Shown here piece after piece: positions 12,286-23,620 of a stretch of 39,412 nt of DNA; position 1 is the stretch's first letter; the number at the start of each line of letters is the position of its first letter. Below the pieces are notes generated by a model. The model saw only the letters and a list, made by a program, of their open reading frames with translations, was not told the DNA's origin and did no database searches. Both the position numbers and the translations under genes were made by a program. Origin of the DNA: Heterotrichella gracilis (lineage: Eukaryota > Sar > Xanthophyceae > Tribonematales > Xanthonemataceae). Location of the stretch: assembly GCA_032358255.1 (NCBI GenBank), contig JAULBX010027263.1, positions 1 to 39,412 of the forward strand, written 5' to 3'.

Positions 12286-12618
12286 CTATTTCGCGGGAAC
12301 ATCGCCCCCATCCATTTGCAAGGCAGGTTGCAGCAAGCGGTCACACCATGTGGAGGCGTGCACTTCGCCTAGTTGGCCCACAAGCCCGACTGCTACTGCC
12401 CGAAGGTACTCAGCGGGCAAGCACGGCTGGAAACCTCCAACATCTCCCCCATGCCCAAGGTGACCCAACTTGCATATGCTCGTTGAACGCCCGAGCTTAA
12501 AGTCTCCTGGAGTTCTTGCTGCAAATTGACTTGCATCCTGCCTAGAGACGTCCTTGTGACATTCTGTTTCCTGGAGCATGTTGAGCAACTGAGGGGTATG
12601 CTGACAGCTCACTGACAT
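12286..12618 (-). CDS. Hypothetical 110-aa ORF, doubtful
   Basis: An uninterrupted frame runs from ATG at 12618 to TAG at 12286. The product is not strongly biased in composition (segments such as PAEYLRAVAVGLVGQLGEVH look protein-like) but matches nothing I recognise, and it has no signal peptide or membrane segment. It lies upstream of the ATPase start, and no donor in phase 0 links it convincingly to that gene. It could be a small gene, a fragment of a decayed element, or chance. Confidence 0.22.
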   Translation of the reverse strand: MSVSCQHTPQLLNMLQETECHKDVSRQDASQFAARTPGDFKLGRSTSICKLGHLGHGGDVGGFQPCLPAEYLRAVAVGLVGQLGEVHASTWCDRLLQPALQMDGGDVPAK

Positions 12619-12923
12619 GCTCGCAGAGTGGGTGGTGCCCAGTGCTTGGAGCGGGGTCTATCAGCCACCAGGGAGGAGACTGTATGCCTGAAAAGCGGGC
12701 CTGGACCAGCCACCTCCTACAGTGGTAGGTGCCTTAGGCAGGCTTATCAGGCAAGCTGTGCGTAGGACACTGAGCAGCGCTCTTGGGTAGCTGCAGCACA
12801 AAACAGTCCCTAGCCTAGGGTTACGTTGCATAGCTTGTGCTTCAAAAACAGAAGCCTGTAACATCTTTAGTCATGGAAAACATGCCCTACTGCCACACGG
12901 TCTGCAAGCGGGATGTCACATCC

Positions 12924-12958
12924 CGACCCTAAACCAACAACCCTAAACCCTAAACAGC
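12924..12958 (+). repeat. Interstitial telomeric CCCTAAA stretch
   Basis: Three CCCTAAA-type motifs with small gaps lie just upstream of the small Rdx-like ORF at 12972. No clear flanking duplication is visible. Confidence 0.7.
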
Positions 12959-12971
12959 AGCGTCGCCCCCT

Positions 12972-13208
12972 ATGCAGGTGTGGGTGGAGTATGGTCCGGG
13001 CGACGTGGACAGGTTTATAGCACTGGCAGACCATGTGGAGGAGGCCTACCCCTCTTTAATTGTGGAGGGGGTCGAGTCTGAAGTTGCCTCAGACCTGTTT
13101 GAAATCAAGACTGATGATGGCAAGACCCTGTTCTCAAAGAAGGAGGAGCAGCGGTTCCCCGATCCGGAGGAGGTGGTGGCTCTGCTGGCAGCGGAGGGTG
13201 TGCAATAG
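12972..13208 (+). CDS. Rdx (SelW/MIEN1-like) thioredoxin-fold protein lacking CxxC
   Basis: The 78-aa product starts MQVWVEYGPGDVDRF and continues with AYPSLIVEG, then DLFEIKTDDGKTLFSKKEE, then PDPEEVVALL. This follows the Rdx family layout: a first strand (V-V-E-Y-C-x-x-C), a helix ending in YP, and the strand pair 'FEI-x-x-x-GK-x-x-FSK'. Family members are 80-110 aa redox proteins, often selenoproteins. Here the Cys/Sec-x-x-Cys position reads GPGD, so the usual redox centre is missing and no in-frame TGA is seen. The ATG sits in TATGCAG, which is also a good splice acceptor; the true start may be in an upstream exon, and the listed start is then only the exon edge. The family call is from pattern memory, not a search. 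Confidence 0.5.
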   Translation: MQVWVEYGPGDVDRFIALADHVEEAYPSLIVEGVESEVASDLFEIKTDDGKTLFSKKEEQRFPDPEEVVALLAAEGVQ

Positions 13209-14086
13209 CGCACTGGGCTGAAACAGGACCCTGAACGTAAACCCTAGGGGCAGATCGGCGCATCAAGGGCACAGCTGGAGAGGCATGCGCTGTTGGGGCA
13301 CGAGCGAGGCATGGGCTGGAGCCTGTGGCAGGAGCCACATGGGGTCCTTAGGCGCAGCCCATCGTTGATAGCACCTGGCTTTGATGTCTTGGGATAGTTG
13401 GGGCAGGGGCTTTGAAGCGCATGTGGAGGTCTCACAGGTGGATCCCCTGCACCTATTGGGTGCCCTCTGCGGAGCTGATGAGTCTGGCGCACAGCGTGGT
13501 TGAGGTCCAGAGCGGCATGTTTGGGTTGCCAGTAGATTAGTGTGGTAGCCAGGCAGGGCAGTGCAGCTAGGTTTCAGAGGCAGGTTTATGACGCTGCTGG
13601 CGCAAAGCGGCGCACCCGCATGCCAGTGGCCGAACCCTCCTGCCTCTTGCAGCCTGATAGCATGCATGCAGCCTGCCCACATTTACTGTGCTATAGCGAT
13701 GCAGTATTACGCAATTATGGGGCTGGGAGGGCATTGGGACACTACGTGCGTATTCTTTCATATTGAGGTCTATTGAACTATATGCGCTGTTTGAACAAGC
13801 ACGAGTTGCCACTACTACTTCTTCATCCTGACCATAGCGGGAATCACCATTTGCAGGAATGTTCACATTAATGACCAAAAAGAACATCATCTTAATAAAT
13901 ATCATTGCAGTCTTGGGTTACGTCATGTAATCGGTGATGGCACTTAATAACGCAATCTGCAAATCGACGGGTGCAGCACCCGTATGACGTCGACAACGCT
14001 CAAAGTTTGAGTCAAAGCCATCCACCTCCATCCAAATGAACCAAATGCAGTCGTATGTACAATGCCACGCTAATCCACATGAAGCC
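13209..14086. other. Intergenic spacer between convergent genes, no gene seen
   Basis: The spacer lies between the stop of the Rdx-like gene and the stop of the ABCG gene. A partial telomeric motif (GTAAACCCTAGG) lies at 13237-13248. Open frames on both strands are short and show no recognisable protein motif. Both 3' UTRs should fall here. Confidence 0.5.
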
Positions 14087-17000
14087 TCATCGTTTGTCGT
14101 GCCTCTTGTATGCCAGCGCCAGGTACGCCAGGATGAAGAATCCCCCCAGGAATGCCGCCTCTATGCCCAAATACTGCCACTTGGACATGCCATCAAGGTC
14201 ATAGTAGGACAGGATCTGCACAGAACCAGGGCACAAAGTCAGGCGATTGTGACTCACTAGTATATCTGGTACACTCTGGACCCCCACAGTCCCAAGGACT
14301 GTGTCAGGTTTTTTGGGTACACACCTGAACGATAATGCGCAACCCTAAGGATTGTATAGAATACATATTTACAACATCTCAGTCTGACCAACGCAGTTCC
14401 TTCCCAGATCCCCTAGAACCCAGCACTGTGCATGATGCTAGCAATGGTGTGCAGTGCACACTCACATCTTCTCCGCCCAGCGTGATGGTTTGGTTCTCAA
14501 ACTGGTTCAGCATCGCGCCCCAGGCATATCTCACAAAGTCTCCGTATGCCAGCCTGGATGATGCGTATGGCAAAAGTGCTTAGCAGTGCATCTCTAGGAA
14601 AGCATTGTGTTGATCTCCAATTTGTCAATGGGTGTGAAGATGGGCATGCAATAAACACGGACTACTATTGCTGAGTCAGACCAGTGTTACTATCATGTGG
14701 GTAGGTACTGCATTTCCACTACTTGACAACAGCACCCAGCACTGCAAATTGCAACTTGCAAGTGACTTCTGTTTTCTGAGGCTCCGATGTAAGGCATATC
14801 CACTCACCAGATCCAGTACTTAGGGATGTCTGCCCAGCGCATCAGGAAACCCGCAAAATACATCAAAGCAGTTACAAATGCTGGCAACGTTGCATTGGCT
14901 ACATCGATGCTTGGAGAGATGGCAGCAATCCAGTGTCCCATCACTGCAATGAATGCAAACAGAAAAGTTTAATCTTGCGCATATCGATGCGGTTCAGGTC
15001 ACGCTGCCACAAACACACGTTGTTATGCACATAATAACGTGCAGATCAACGATCATGACATGACATGCGCTACACCATTTGCGCACGCAAAAATGCTATA
15101 TCAGTCTGAAGAACAATCATGCACTTCTGAGGCTCACCCTGCAATAATTGAATAATGGGTTTAAATTATATGCAATATGCCCCCCGCATGGCTTACCTAT
15201 TCCATTAGCCAGGGTGCACAGGTACACCAGCCAGAACAGCCTCCAGCTCCCCTGCAGCTGCACCGGGAAGTAGACAGCGGCTGAGAACACCAGGCTGATG
15301 GGCACGGCTATCACCAGCTCCTCAACCATCTTGTAGGTGAGGTAGGCGATAGCCATGTACATGCCATCGTTCCTCTCCCTGCAGCAACCTTAAGGTTTAC
15401 CCACATGCTTTTTATGTTACATACAGTATCAGCATTCCCTGAGAACAAACCACTGGAGTATTGAATGTGGCATATCCAAGGCATGATTTGACTGTGGCCT
15501 GTAAATCAGCTCAATGTCATTGAGGTGATGTATCATGACCAAGTGTAACATCATGTGAAAGGTGCCACTGGTTTATGGCAATGTACAATGTGCCATTGAT
15601 CAATGCGTTATCTGCTGAACAATGACCGCTCAAGCATCATCAAACCACAAATCCTAGACCGTAAACTGTAAACCTGAAGCCCTAAACCCTACCTGATGAA
15701 CAAGGGCCGCTCAAGCACCATCGCCGGCACATTTGCAGCAGCGCCAAACGCTGGCATGGTGCACCACGTGAACAGGAGGGCTGACACGTTGATGAAGTTG
15801 GTGGTGGCAAATTTGTCACCAATGCCCCAATATAGGGACATAAAAATGATGGCAAAGAAAATCTTGTCAGCTATGCGTGTCCCGATAAATTCTGGGTTCT
15901 TGTAGTTTGTGGATGTGCGGTACTGCAAGGGGAAACAATGTTCATGTCAGATGTCACAAGTAGGTTCTCTGTGATATAAACCGTATATTATATATAATTT
16001 GCAATGCAAGATGCCATTTTTGTTGCTGAAAAACCATGTTGTAGTTGCAGCTGATGGTTGTAGGAACATGTGCTGTTGCATTCATCCTGGAAATATGCAC
16101 ACTGCATCGAAGAGCAGGGGATGCATTCAGCGTCACACCTTTAGTAGTGTTGAAACTCCCCACAAGAAGGACGTCTCAGTGCCATAGCGCTGCTTGGGAG
16201 CTGCAACCTCTTGCTCGTCACAGTTGGCAGTTGCCTCAGCCAAGTACTGGTACAGGATGCGCTCGTTGGCTGCATACAGGTCAGAGCCCTCATAGTAGGA
16301 TGCGCATGCGCCTCCAAGCCCATTCCTGTCAGCCTGCAAATTGCAGCCGCACGTAAGGAATGGATAAGTGCTGAAACTATTGGACTTTAAAAACATTTTA
16401 ATGAATATTTTGCATTTATATTCTGATTTAACATTTTTGCATGCGTCCATTGCTTACACAAAATCCAAAGGATCAAAGCAGCCTGACTCATGGACTAGAT
16501 GGCATTCCCTGATCAGCATGCAGCAGTGATTCTATGTCCCAATGACCATGCTATTGCACGTGTGCTAGAGCAACATCATCCCATATTATAAATAGCATGC
16601 ATAATGCCTACCTGCGTGCTGACATCAACAATCCACTCAGCAGGAGTTCCCCCAGCTTCTCCTGCCGCTTTCAGCGTCACCGGCCAGTAGCTAAAGTACG
16701 GTGCTGCTCCCGCGATGGCCCCAAAGTATATCACTCTCCCCTTGAGCAGCATCATGAGCTTGTCGAACAGGTCGAATGCATACGCTGTGGGCGAATGAAT
16801 GGTTGCGCACACGGTGATGCCACTGCTGGCGAGGCCCTTCACAACCGTCATAACCTGCAGCAAGTGACGTGTATTAATAATTTCCCAATTTGAATTGCTG
16901 GGTGATGTAGATGAGCGTTGTTTATCCATTGATCATTCAGGTTGGCGGCGACGCAATGAGTTGCAGGAAGATTTAAGATCTGCAGCCACCTTGTAGCAGG

Positions 17001-18603
17001 TCGTGAATCAGGTTTGAAAATTGTTCAGTGCATGCACTGGCAAGGGCATGGCACTCCAACAATTTTCTTGGCTATTTGGTTCTTTAAGAAATACGGTGCC
17101 CAAGATATGAATTTATATGCAGCCCAAGCAAGCTCATGAGGGCAATCCTCATACTATCATGCTCCCACACCACTAGGGTGATATACCAGCTGCGCACCTC
17201 ATTGGCTGTGAACGAATCCAGACCAGACGTGGGCTCGTCAAGGAACAAAACCCTAGGGTTTGACACCAGCGCAATGCCGATGTTGACCCGTTTCGCTTGC
17301 CCTCCAGATACGCCCCGCTCCATCCTGCTCCCGATGCGCACATTTCTGCACCCCACCAGGTCCAATTTATCGAGGATCATCTCCACCTCTGCCTGTTTGA
17401 TGTACAGGAATTCGCCCTCTGGCCTCTTGAGCTCAGCAGTGTACAAAAGCATCTCGTACACTGTGAGGGTGCCTACCAACGTGTCAAACTGCGCACCAAA
17501 CCGCAGCCCGTTAGGCTATGACAGGCTATGATGAATTAATGACATGAATGGCATGTCCAGGGACATTCCTTGCTTCACGCAACTCAGTTGCTTTAAAAGT
17601 GTCAGCACAGGGAAGCAATGAGTCTTGCAGTGCCTGACTGGCTGGACCAAGTCATGAAGGGCACCCTAAACCCTAAACCCTAAAACCCCAGTGTACTGAT
17701 CTGGCTGTTTTGCTGCAATGCATTTGACTAAATCATCCAGAGCACCCTTAATTGCATTGGGACCATTGGCGCTTCTTTTCCCAGTAGGTACCAACCTGCT
17801 CTACGTATCCAGTAGATTGCCTCAGGAAGGCAGGCGTTGGGTTTTTCCTGCCGTAGCGAATCTCCCCCTTTATGGAACCCACCGTCTTGCGCCCCGCAAG
17901 CACATCTGCAGGCATGGAAGGGAACATACAGGGGTTGTGAGATTTGTGACACATTTCCCCACCTCTTGAGACTGGTAGGTGTAACAGTGCACCTGCCCAG
18001 TAGTGCTCCCACCTGCCAGTACTAGGTATATGCGTCGACACCCCCAGCAATACAGCCAGACTAGCACTCACCTTTAGCCACTTTGCGTCAACAGCTTTGA
18101 CTTGGCAGGCATTAGAAACCTTCTGACTGTGCAGTACTTAGTTTACTAGCAGTATCAAGCAGTGCAGGTGATGAACCAAACGTTAAGTACCAGTCAGAGT
18201 ACTAGTACTGTACCAGAGCTGCTGGTATATAAACTCACCAAGGAGGGTGGTTTTCCCCGAGCCTGAAGGCCCCATCAACGCCACCATCTGCCCGGGAGTG
18301 AAGAACCCCGACACGCCTTGCAGCAAGGTCAGCTCCTCCTGCTTTGCCTTGACGGTGTACACAATGTCCTGAACAAGTGTTGTCAACGTCACACTTCAGA
18401 AACAGCCCACAGCTCGGTTTTTGCAGCAGTTGGCAAGGTACTTTGGTGGGTCTTGCCTTGAATATCACACAGTGAGGTAGGCTGGCCTCTGTGGGCACCA
18501 CAGGGGAGCTCGCAGGGCTAGCTGCGTCCACATGTATGCTGATGCTGGTCTGGCTGCCTTTCCTGGCGTCGCAGTCGAACGCGTTGTTGTTCCGAAAGTT
18601 CAT
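14087..18603 (-). CDS. ABCG (WBC) half-size ABC transporter
   Basis: ATP-driven exporter of the White/Brown-complex type; the substrate cannot be read from sequence (lipids or other hydrophobic compounds in family members). Eleven exons, minus: 18603-18457, 18368-18239, 17905-17796, 17488-17198, 16854-16612, 16333-16139, 15922-15693, 15378-15197, 14943-14808, 14553-14466, 14215-14087; phases agree, 626 aa, the normal half-transporter length. Nucleotide-binding domain first: Walker A GPSGSGKTT (82-90), signature VSGGQ (189-193), Walker B VLFLDE (209-214), SGLD loop, switch His in CATIHSP (246). Then an ABC2-type membrane half from about residue 390, with hydrophobic helices and TGG-like loops, ending in a cytosolic KRHDKR tail. 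It should work as a dimer. Intron 1 starts with GC instead of GT (TTCAAG, gcaaga). The start was chosen for the GGCAAG-ATG context and joining phase; an upstream exon is not excluded. Confidence 0.92.
15613..15722. repeat. Telomeric insert flanked by copies of an exon edge
   Basis: The 3' edge of ABCG exon 15922-15693 (plus-strand 15694-15722) is echoed at 15613-15641: GACCGCTCAAGCATCATC versus GGCCGCTCAAGCACCATC. Between them lies CCCTAAACCCTA at 15680-15691, which directly abuts the splice donor, so the intron begins with a telomeric repeat. Confidence 0.75.
17645..17752. repeat. Interstitial telomeric repeat with flanking duplication
   Basis: CCCTAAA repeats at 17663-17690 lie in an ABCG intron. 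They are bracketed by GACCAAGTCATGAAGGGCAC at 17645 and GACTAAATCATCCAGAGCAC at 17725, which differ at several positions. The structure fits a target-site duplication around a telomeric insert. Confidence 0.6.
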
Positions 18604-19295
18604 CTTGCCCAGGTTATGCTGTCTTTAGTTGTTCTTGTGCCCTATCTGGCCCTGCCTGTAATCCCCAGTATTCAACATGCGTGCATGCGCATACCATCCA
18701 GGTCACCTTTTCTTAGCCAACTGTTGAGTCTACCCCTATGCATTCTGCCCGTAGCCTAAATGGCACATTTGTACACTAGCGATTGGAACGAAGTTCTTGA
18801 TTGCTGTTTGCACTTGTGTGCATTCCCGCCATCGTGACTCGGGGAGGTTTTGGGCAAAGTTCCGCCCCTTGAGAGTATCAAGTTGAGACCTAGCCAAACA
18901 AAAGGACACGAACTGGGAGGCTTGAGGTGCATAACAGCGTTCGTGCTTGTGACCAGCATATATATGCGCCCACCTGGCACTGCGGGACTGGCAGTCTTCT
19001 TAACCGATCTGCTGCTTAAGTTCCATTCCAACGCCTTGCGCGCTCTTGCTTTTTTGCAAAAGCGCTGCTCTGTCCTGTCTTGGACTGAGCCAACGCCGTT
19101 CCTCGCCTGGGTGTCTCCTTTCCCTACGCTTGGCTTTAAAGAGCAGTGCGGATGAGTGAACATCCTGAAAGGCGAGTGCCACCTCGCATATGCATGCATA
19201 TATAGGTGTGTGACAGGAGCCAGCCTGTGCCCCTGCACTGCCTACTGTCTCCTCCATACTTCGTGGTCGTACAAACTGTATTTCCACACACTTGG
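18604..19295. other. Divergent spacer between ABCG and PH-like genes
   Basis: It separates two genes read in opposite directions, so both promoters should lie here. Open frames in it are short and have no protein family features. 'TATATATG' occurs near 18959 and 'CATATATAGG' near 19196; either might be a core promoter element, but this is a guess. Confidence 0.4.
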
Positions 19296-22129
19296 ATGTG
19301 TGCCACTTGTGGTAAGCCACGTCAGGTGTGGCCCAGCCACGCTTCTGCCTTGGCTTCAGGCGGGTGTCGGGGCAGGGATGCTTGGCATGTGCAGTACCAA
19401 GGCTTGGCGTTGGCGATTGTGCTGCACCACCCGTACCTGGAGGTTCACATACCTGGAGGTGGGCGGTGCAGCAACGAAGCCAACATCAAGCCCCCGGTGC
19501 TGCCCATGCCAACCATCCTAGCCCTGAGACCCGCTGGGGGCTATTGCAGACCGTGACTGGGCTGAGTTTGAGGCAGACTCACCGCAACACTCAGTTACAA
19601 GTGGGGCTAAAACGAGCCCATCAAACAGCACTGTCCATACAGTAGAGGCCCCCACTGGCCTGTAAGATAGCTGCGGACACGCAAAACTGTGCAAGCAGCC
19701 TGTGTTGCATGGTTAGTGGTCCTTACGCGTGTCGCCTCCTGTGTCTCCCTCGCAGACCCCTGGCATGGCCCCTGCTGGCCCCACAGCCCCAGGGCGCATG
19801 GGAAGCCTCCCACTCCCGCTCACCCGAGGAAACCCACCACCCCTCGGGGGCGCCACCCCAACCCCCCACCACCTCAACCAGCACCCTTTGGGGTATCGTC
19901 ACCGCGCCGGTCAAGTGGGCCCTGGGCAGCAGCAAGGGAGGGACGAAGTCGAATGCGCAGGGTGGGTCTGCCCCTGGGGCGTGGGTAGGGCCCCAGAGGC
20001 AGCAGCAGCAGCAAGCGCAGCAGTGCAGCAGCTGCGGCACTGACCAGGGCTACGCACAGCGGAATACGCAGCCCGCTGGGGGCGCGAAGCGTGGCGGGGC
20101 GCCAAGCATGGGCATGCCGGCTTTCCCGTGAGTTGCTGCATCTGGTGTAGCGGGGGCTGGCATGTGGTGTGCAGTGCATCTCGGGCTCATGGCTACCACC
20201 CCTTGTGCGGCGCATGTGCAGCGGGAGAAAAGCACTCACACAACTCATCTTATATAATTGCTGCTACATGGCCATCCGCCTCTCAAAAGAGAGCGTCTGC
20301 ATGACAATAAAGCACTGACATCACATCTTCCGGAGACGATATCACAATCACGTCTATCCCGCCGCTGCCAGCCATCACAGCCAAAGTAGTGCCGCACCCC
20401 CCCCTCCCCCCCCCCCTTCACTTACAACCCTCCCCCTTGTGCAGCTCCCAGGACCTGCTCCACCCGCAGCTCATTTGGGAGGGCACCACCTGGCAGCAGT
20501 GCCCACTGTGCTGCGCATGCCTGGCGCCGCTGTGCTGCCTCACATGTGAGTAGCAGCCTGCGACACGGATTGTAAACCCTAAACCCTGCACTGAGGCAGT
20601 GCCGGCTGTGGGGCTTACATTTGAGTAGCAGCCTGCAGCACAGACTTCAAACCCTAAACCCTAAACCCAGCACTGAGGCAGTGCTGGCTGTGCTGCCTCA
20701 CATGGGAGTAGCCCCGTGTCGTGCAATCCTCAAACCTTAAACCCTTTCTCAATGTGCACTTTTGGGCAGGCCGGAAGCATTCTTGTGTCCTGGTCATACG
20801 CACTCTGTTTCAATCACCCTTTGCTGATGCCTCTCTGCTATTGCTGTGTGCGCCTGCCAACGTGAATCATTATTAAAGAGGCTTGACACACAGTTGTCGA
20901 TGGCGGATGTAGTTTTGGTTTTGGATGTGACTTGACTGTGTGGCGCAGGGCGCTGGCGGATCACTACTGCAAGGATTGACTTCATACGTAAGTACCGGTA
21001 CCCCATCCACCCACCCATCTATGAGCCTGCATAGCGCTGCAGGACCATCTCACATGGGTCAGCGCATAAAAATGCGCTGAAAAATGCTGCACATTTCTGG
21101 ATCACTGGTCAATCGTGTATTGCTGGATGACTGCTGCGTCTTGACGCCGCATGTGCCATGTGGGCGTGCATCTCATGTTCCTTCACCATGCTCCGGCCGC
21201 GTCCCCCGCGACCCCCCAGTAACCCCTGCCTTCCCCCTGCCGCGCAGACGGATGGTGCCAGGGCCACGAGTCTTCCATAGACCTCAGGCGGGTAGTTGAC
21301 TTAGACCATGACAGGTCACCTGCCCAGATGTGCTGCAATAGGGGGACGGTGCGTATCGTCGGTTCATGCATTCTGGCAGGGGGCGTTGAGCATCGTTTTG
21401 ATTCTCGTGTATCCAGCAGGGGAAGTGTGGTTAATGTGGGAATGTAGTTCACCGGGCCCGGTTTGCATGCAATGGCGTCTACATGAACCCATTGGATAAC
21501 ATTCACATACTCTTTATTTATATGTGAATCAGTGCAATCCTGTATAGCATCGAAGGTAATTTGATTAGTGATAGAACATACTTTTTTTGCTCTTCCTGCA
21601 TTGAGGGGAGAGCAGCAAACCATATTTCTGCTGGTGCGTGCTGAATGTGACCCCCTCCCCCCTCCCCAGATTGTCATCCACAGCGACCACGAGCTGTACC
21701 CACACCTGCGCCTCACCACATTTGGCACCCGGAACATCTTTCACGAGCTGAGAGAGGTACGTGCTCAAGCATGCTGTATGGCAATTGCGTCTAACAATGG
21801 CAATGGCATGCTGTGTGACAGTGACCTCTGGCTGTGGCACTGGCTTGTTGTGGCAATGGCATGAATGCGGTGTGGTTGGGTCGATGGGTGTGGTGTGGCA
21901 TGGAGTGGGCTGTGGCATGGCGTGTGGTGCTTTTCTCATGGCACCCATTGCAGCCACATGGCGCGGTGGTGGTAATCCCTTGGGAATCTCACATCATTCA
22001 GCATCTCATCAGCATCTCCGTAAGATCCAATACCAACGCATGTGTTTGTCATGGCAGGCCTGGTCGCGTGCGCGCATCGCCACCTCTGTCATGATGGGGG
22101 GGGACGGGCCCACACACATGTACATGTGA
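19296..22129 (+). CDS. Protein with bacterial PH-like domain, function unknown
   Basis: Well-supported exons: 19756-20127, 20445-20545, 20949-20987 (39 nt), 21248-21348, 21670-21756, 22058-22129, all in phase to a TGA. A Gln- and Gly-rich region comes first, with TLWGIVTAPVKWALG as a possible hydrophobic helix. A Cys-rich hydrophobic run follows (CPLCCACLAPLCCL), then WRITTARIDFIHG, SSIDLRRVVDLDHDR, GTIVIHSDHELYPHLRL and NIFHELRE. That order is typical of bacterial-PH/DUF304-like domains ('T-x-x-R-I', 'I-x-L-x-x-V-x-D', 'G-T-I', a closing 'V-x-x-x-L-R'). The 5' end is ambiguous. One model uses ATG 19296-19311 plus 19395-19458 and gives 283 aa. Another reads exon 19395-19552 in a different frame (YQGLALAIVLHHPYLEV). 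Both are phase-compatible with 19756. Such domains often sit beside membrane helices; a membrane role is inference. Confidence 0.68.
20521..20744 (+). repeat. 82-bp tandem repeat of exon end, donor and CCCTAAA
   Basis: Nearly three copies start at 20521, 20603 and 20685. Each holds the last bases of the PH-like gene exon 20445-20545 (GCTGTGCTGCCTCACAT), the region after its donor (GTGAGTAGCAGCCTG), a CCCTAAACCC stretch, and GCACTGAGGCAGTGC. In copy 2 the donor GTGAGT became TTGAGT and in copy 3 GGGAGT, so only the first splice donor survives. Confidence 0.85.
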
Positions 22130-23620
22130 GGAGGGCAGGGGAGGACCCCTTGTAGCGCTGCGTATGGAGCTGGCACTCTATTGGAGGAGGGCTGCGTACG
22201 TCGCTGGGCTGAAACCAGGCCATCTCGATGCGCTGGGGGCAGACGCACCGCCACACATGCATGCACATGTATGGGTGGGACTGGAATCCTAGCCATCTTC
22301 CATGTGATGGGGGCTGGCGCATGAGCACACGTGAGCAGGGGGAGCAAGGCACGGTGGGGGGTGTAGGGGCACAGTGGAAGCTCAGCAAGAGTTTCAACAG
22401 AGGCTGACGACACTTGGTACCAGAAGTTGTTGGCCGCCGCTCAATCTGGGCTTGTGGCAGGCATGCAATCTGCCCCCAGCTCAGCTGCTGTGCACATTTA
22501 GCCCTAAAAGTTTGGCCAGTGCAAATCAATGAGTTCAGGGAGTGGGAGACCAGGTTGAGCACCAATGCAGCCTAGGAATTTATCCAAGGCCGTGGGCAAG
22601 TATCCTGCGGCGGGCGTTGGCTAAGTAAGGTTTACAAAACAATTTAACTAGCCCAGGCTGAGGCATGAGCGCTCAGAGTGGCATTGGCAGTGCTGTACAT
22701 TGCTGCACTCGGAGCACGTTGTATCGTATTGTTGTCAATTGGCTAACCCAAAAGCCTGGCTCAAATAACCTGACAGGGCACGGCATTGGAGATCTGTATG
22801 TCCGCAGTACAGTGTTTATCATGGATCCATTGCTTGTTAGCAACAGTTGCTTATTTCGGCATGTGCGTAAATGCAGTCAACAAGGTTGACAGTGTGGAAC
22901 TTCACAAGGTAGCCTCACACACCCACAAGAGGTTGTACAACAACAGTGTTACATTCTCATCTTGCAGCTGCCAGCGAGCTAGATTATCCTGTGAACTCTA
23001 GATCAACTTGTGAATGCTATGAAATTATAATTCCTGTGTGATACATACTATGTGGGTACCCCAACGGGGACCCCTCTTTGCGTGTACCTCACGGACTGCG
23101 GTCCTCACAATTATTGCCAATAGTAGTACCTTTAAGGCACCGGTGCAGCAAACCTTTGGCCATCCCGCAACATGCGCTAGTACAATCAAATGCCATGAAC
23201 TGTAGGGAAACCTACTCGGCAGCAGTCTGCAAATGTCATCGATATTAATGCGGTACTAATATCTCGTATTATCCTGAAACATGCAAGTTAAGCAATAAGT
23301 ACAAGCATCGCATTCTGCTGCGCTTTAAAAACGCACGACAACCTGCAAACTGTAACCCTAGCCATACACAAAACAGAGTTCTGAGAACAGGCTACAGTTC
23401 CAACCATCAACTTCAGGATCTACAACATCTACTGCCTCTGATGCATGGCAGCAACTAGCACCAACTGCAGTGTGCATTCTTAGCCACATCCATAGCCACC
23501 GTGGCGACCAGGCCTGGCGCACCCTTTCTGCTACTGCGGTGCATGCTGCGCATTGCACTCGCCAGGCTGCCCGCACCATGGACTAAAAATCTGCTCGAGG
23601 TGCATGGCTCGCACCCCAGC
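22130..23620. other. Intergenic spacer between convergent genes, no gene seen
   Basis: This region separates the PH-like gene stop from the stop of the plastid-type gene. Open frames are present but have no splice-consistent continuation or recognisable motif. Base composition falls after about 22,600, and several TA-rich stretches occur (for example 23,230-23,290). Confidence 0.5.
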
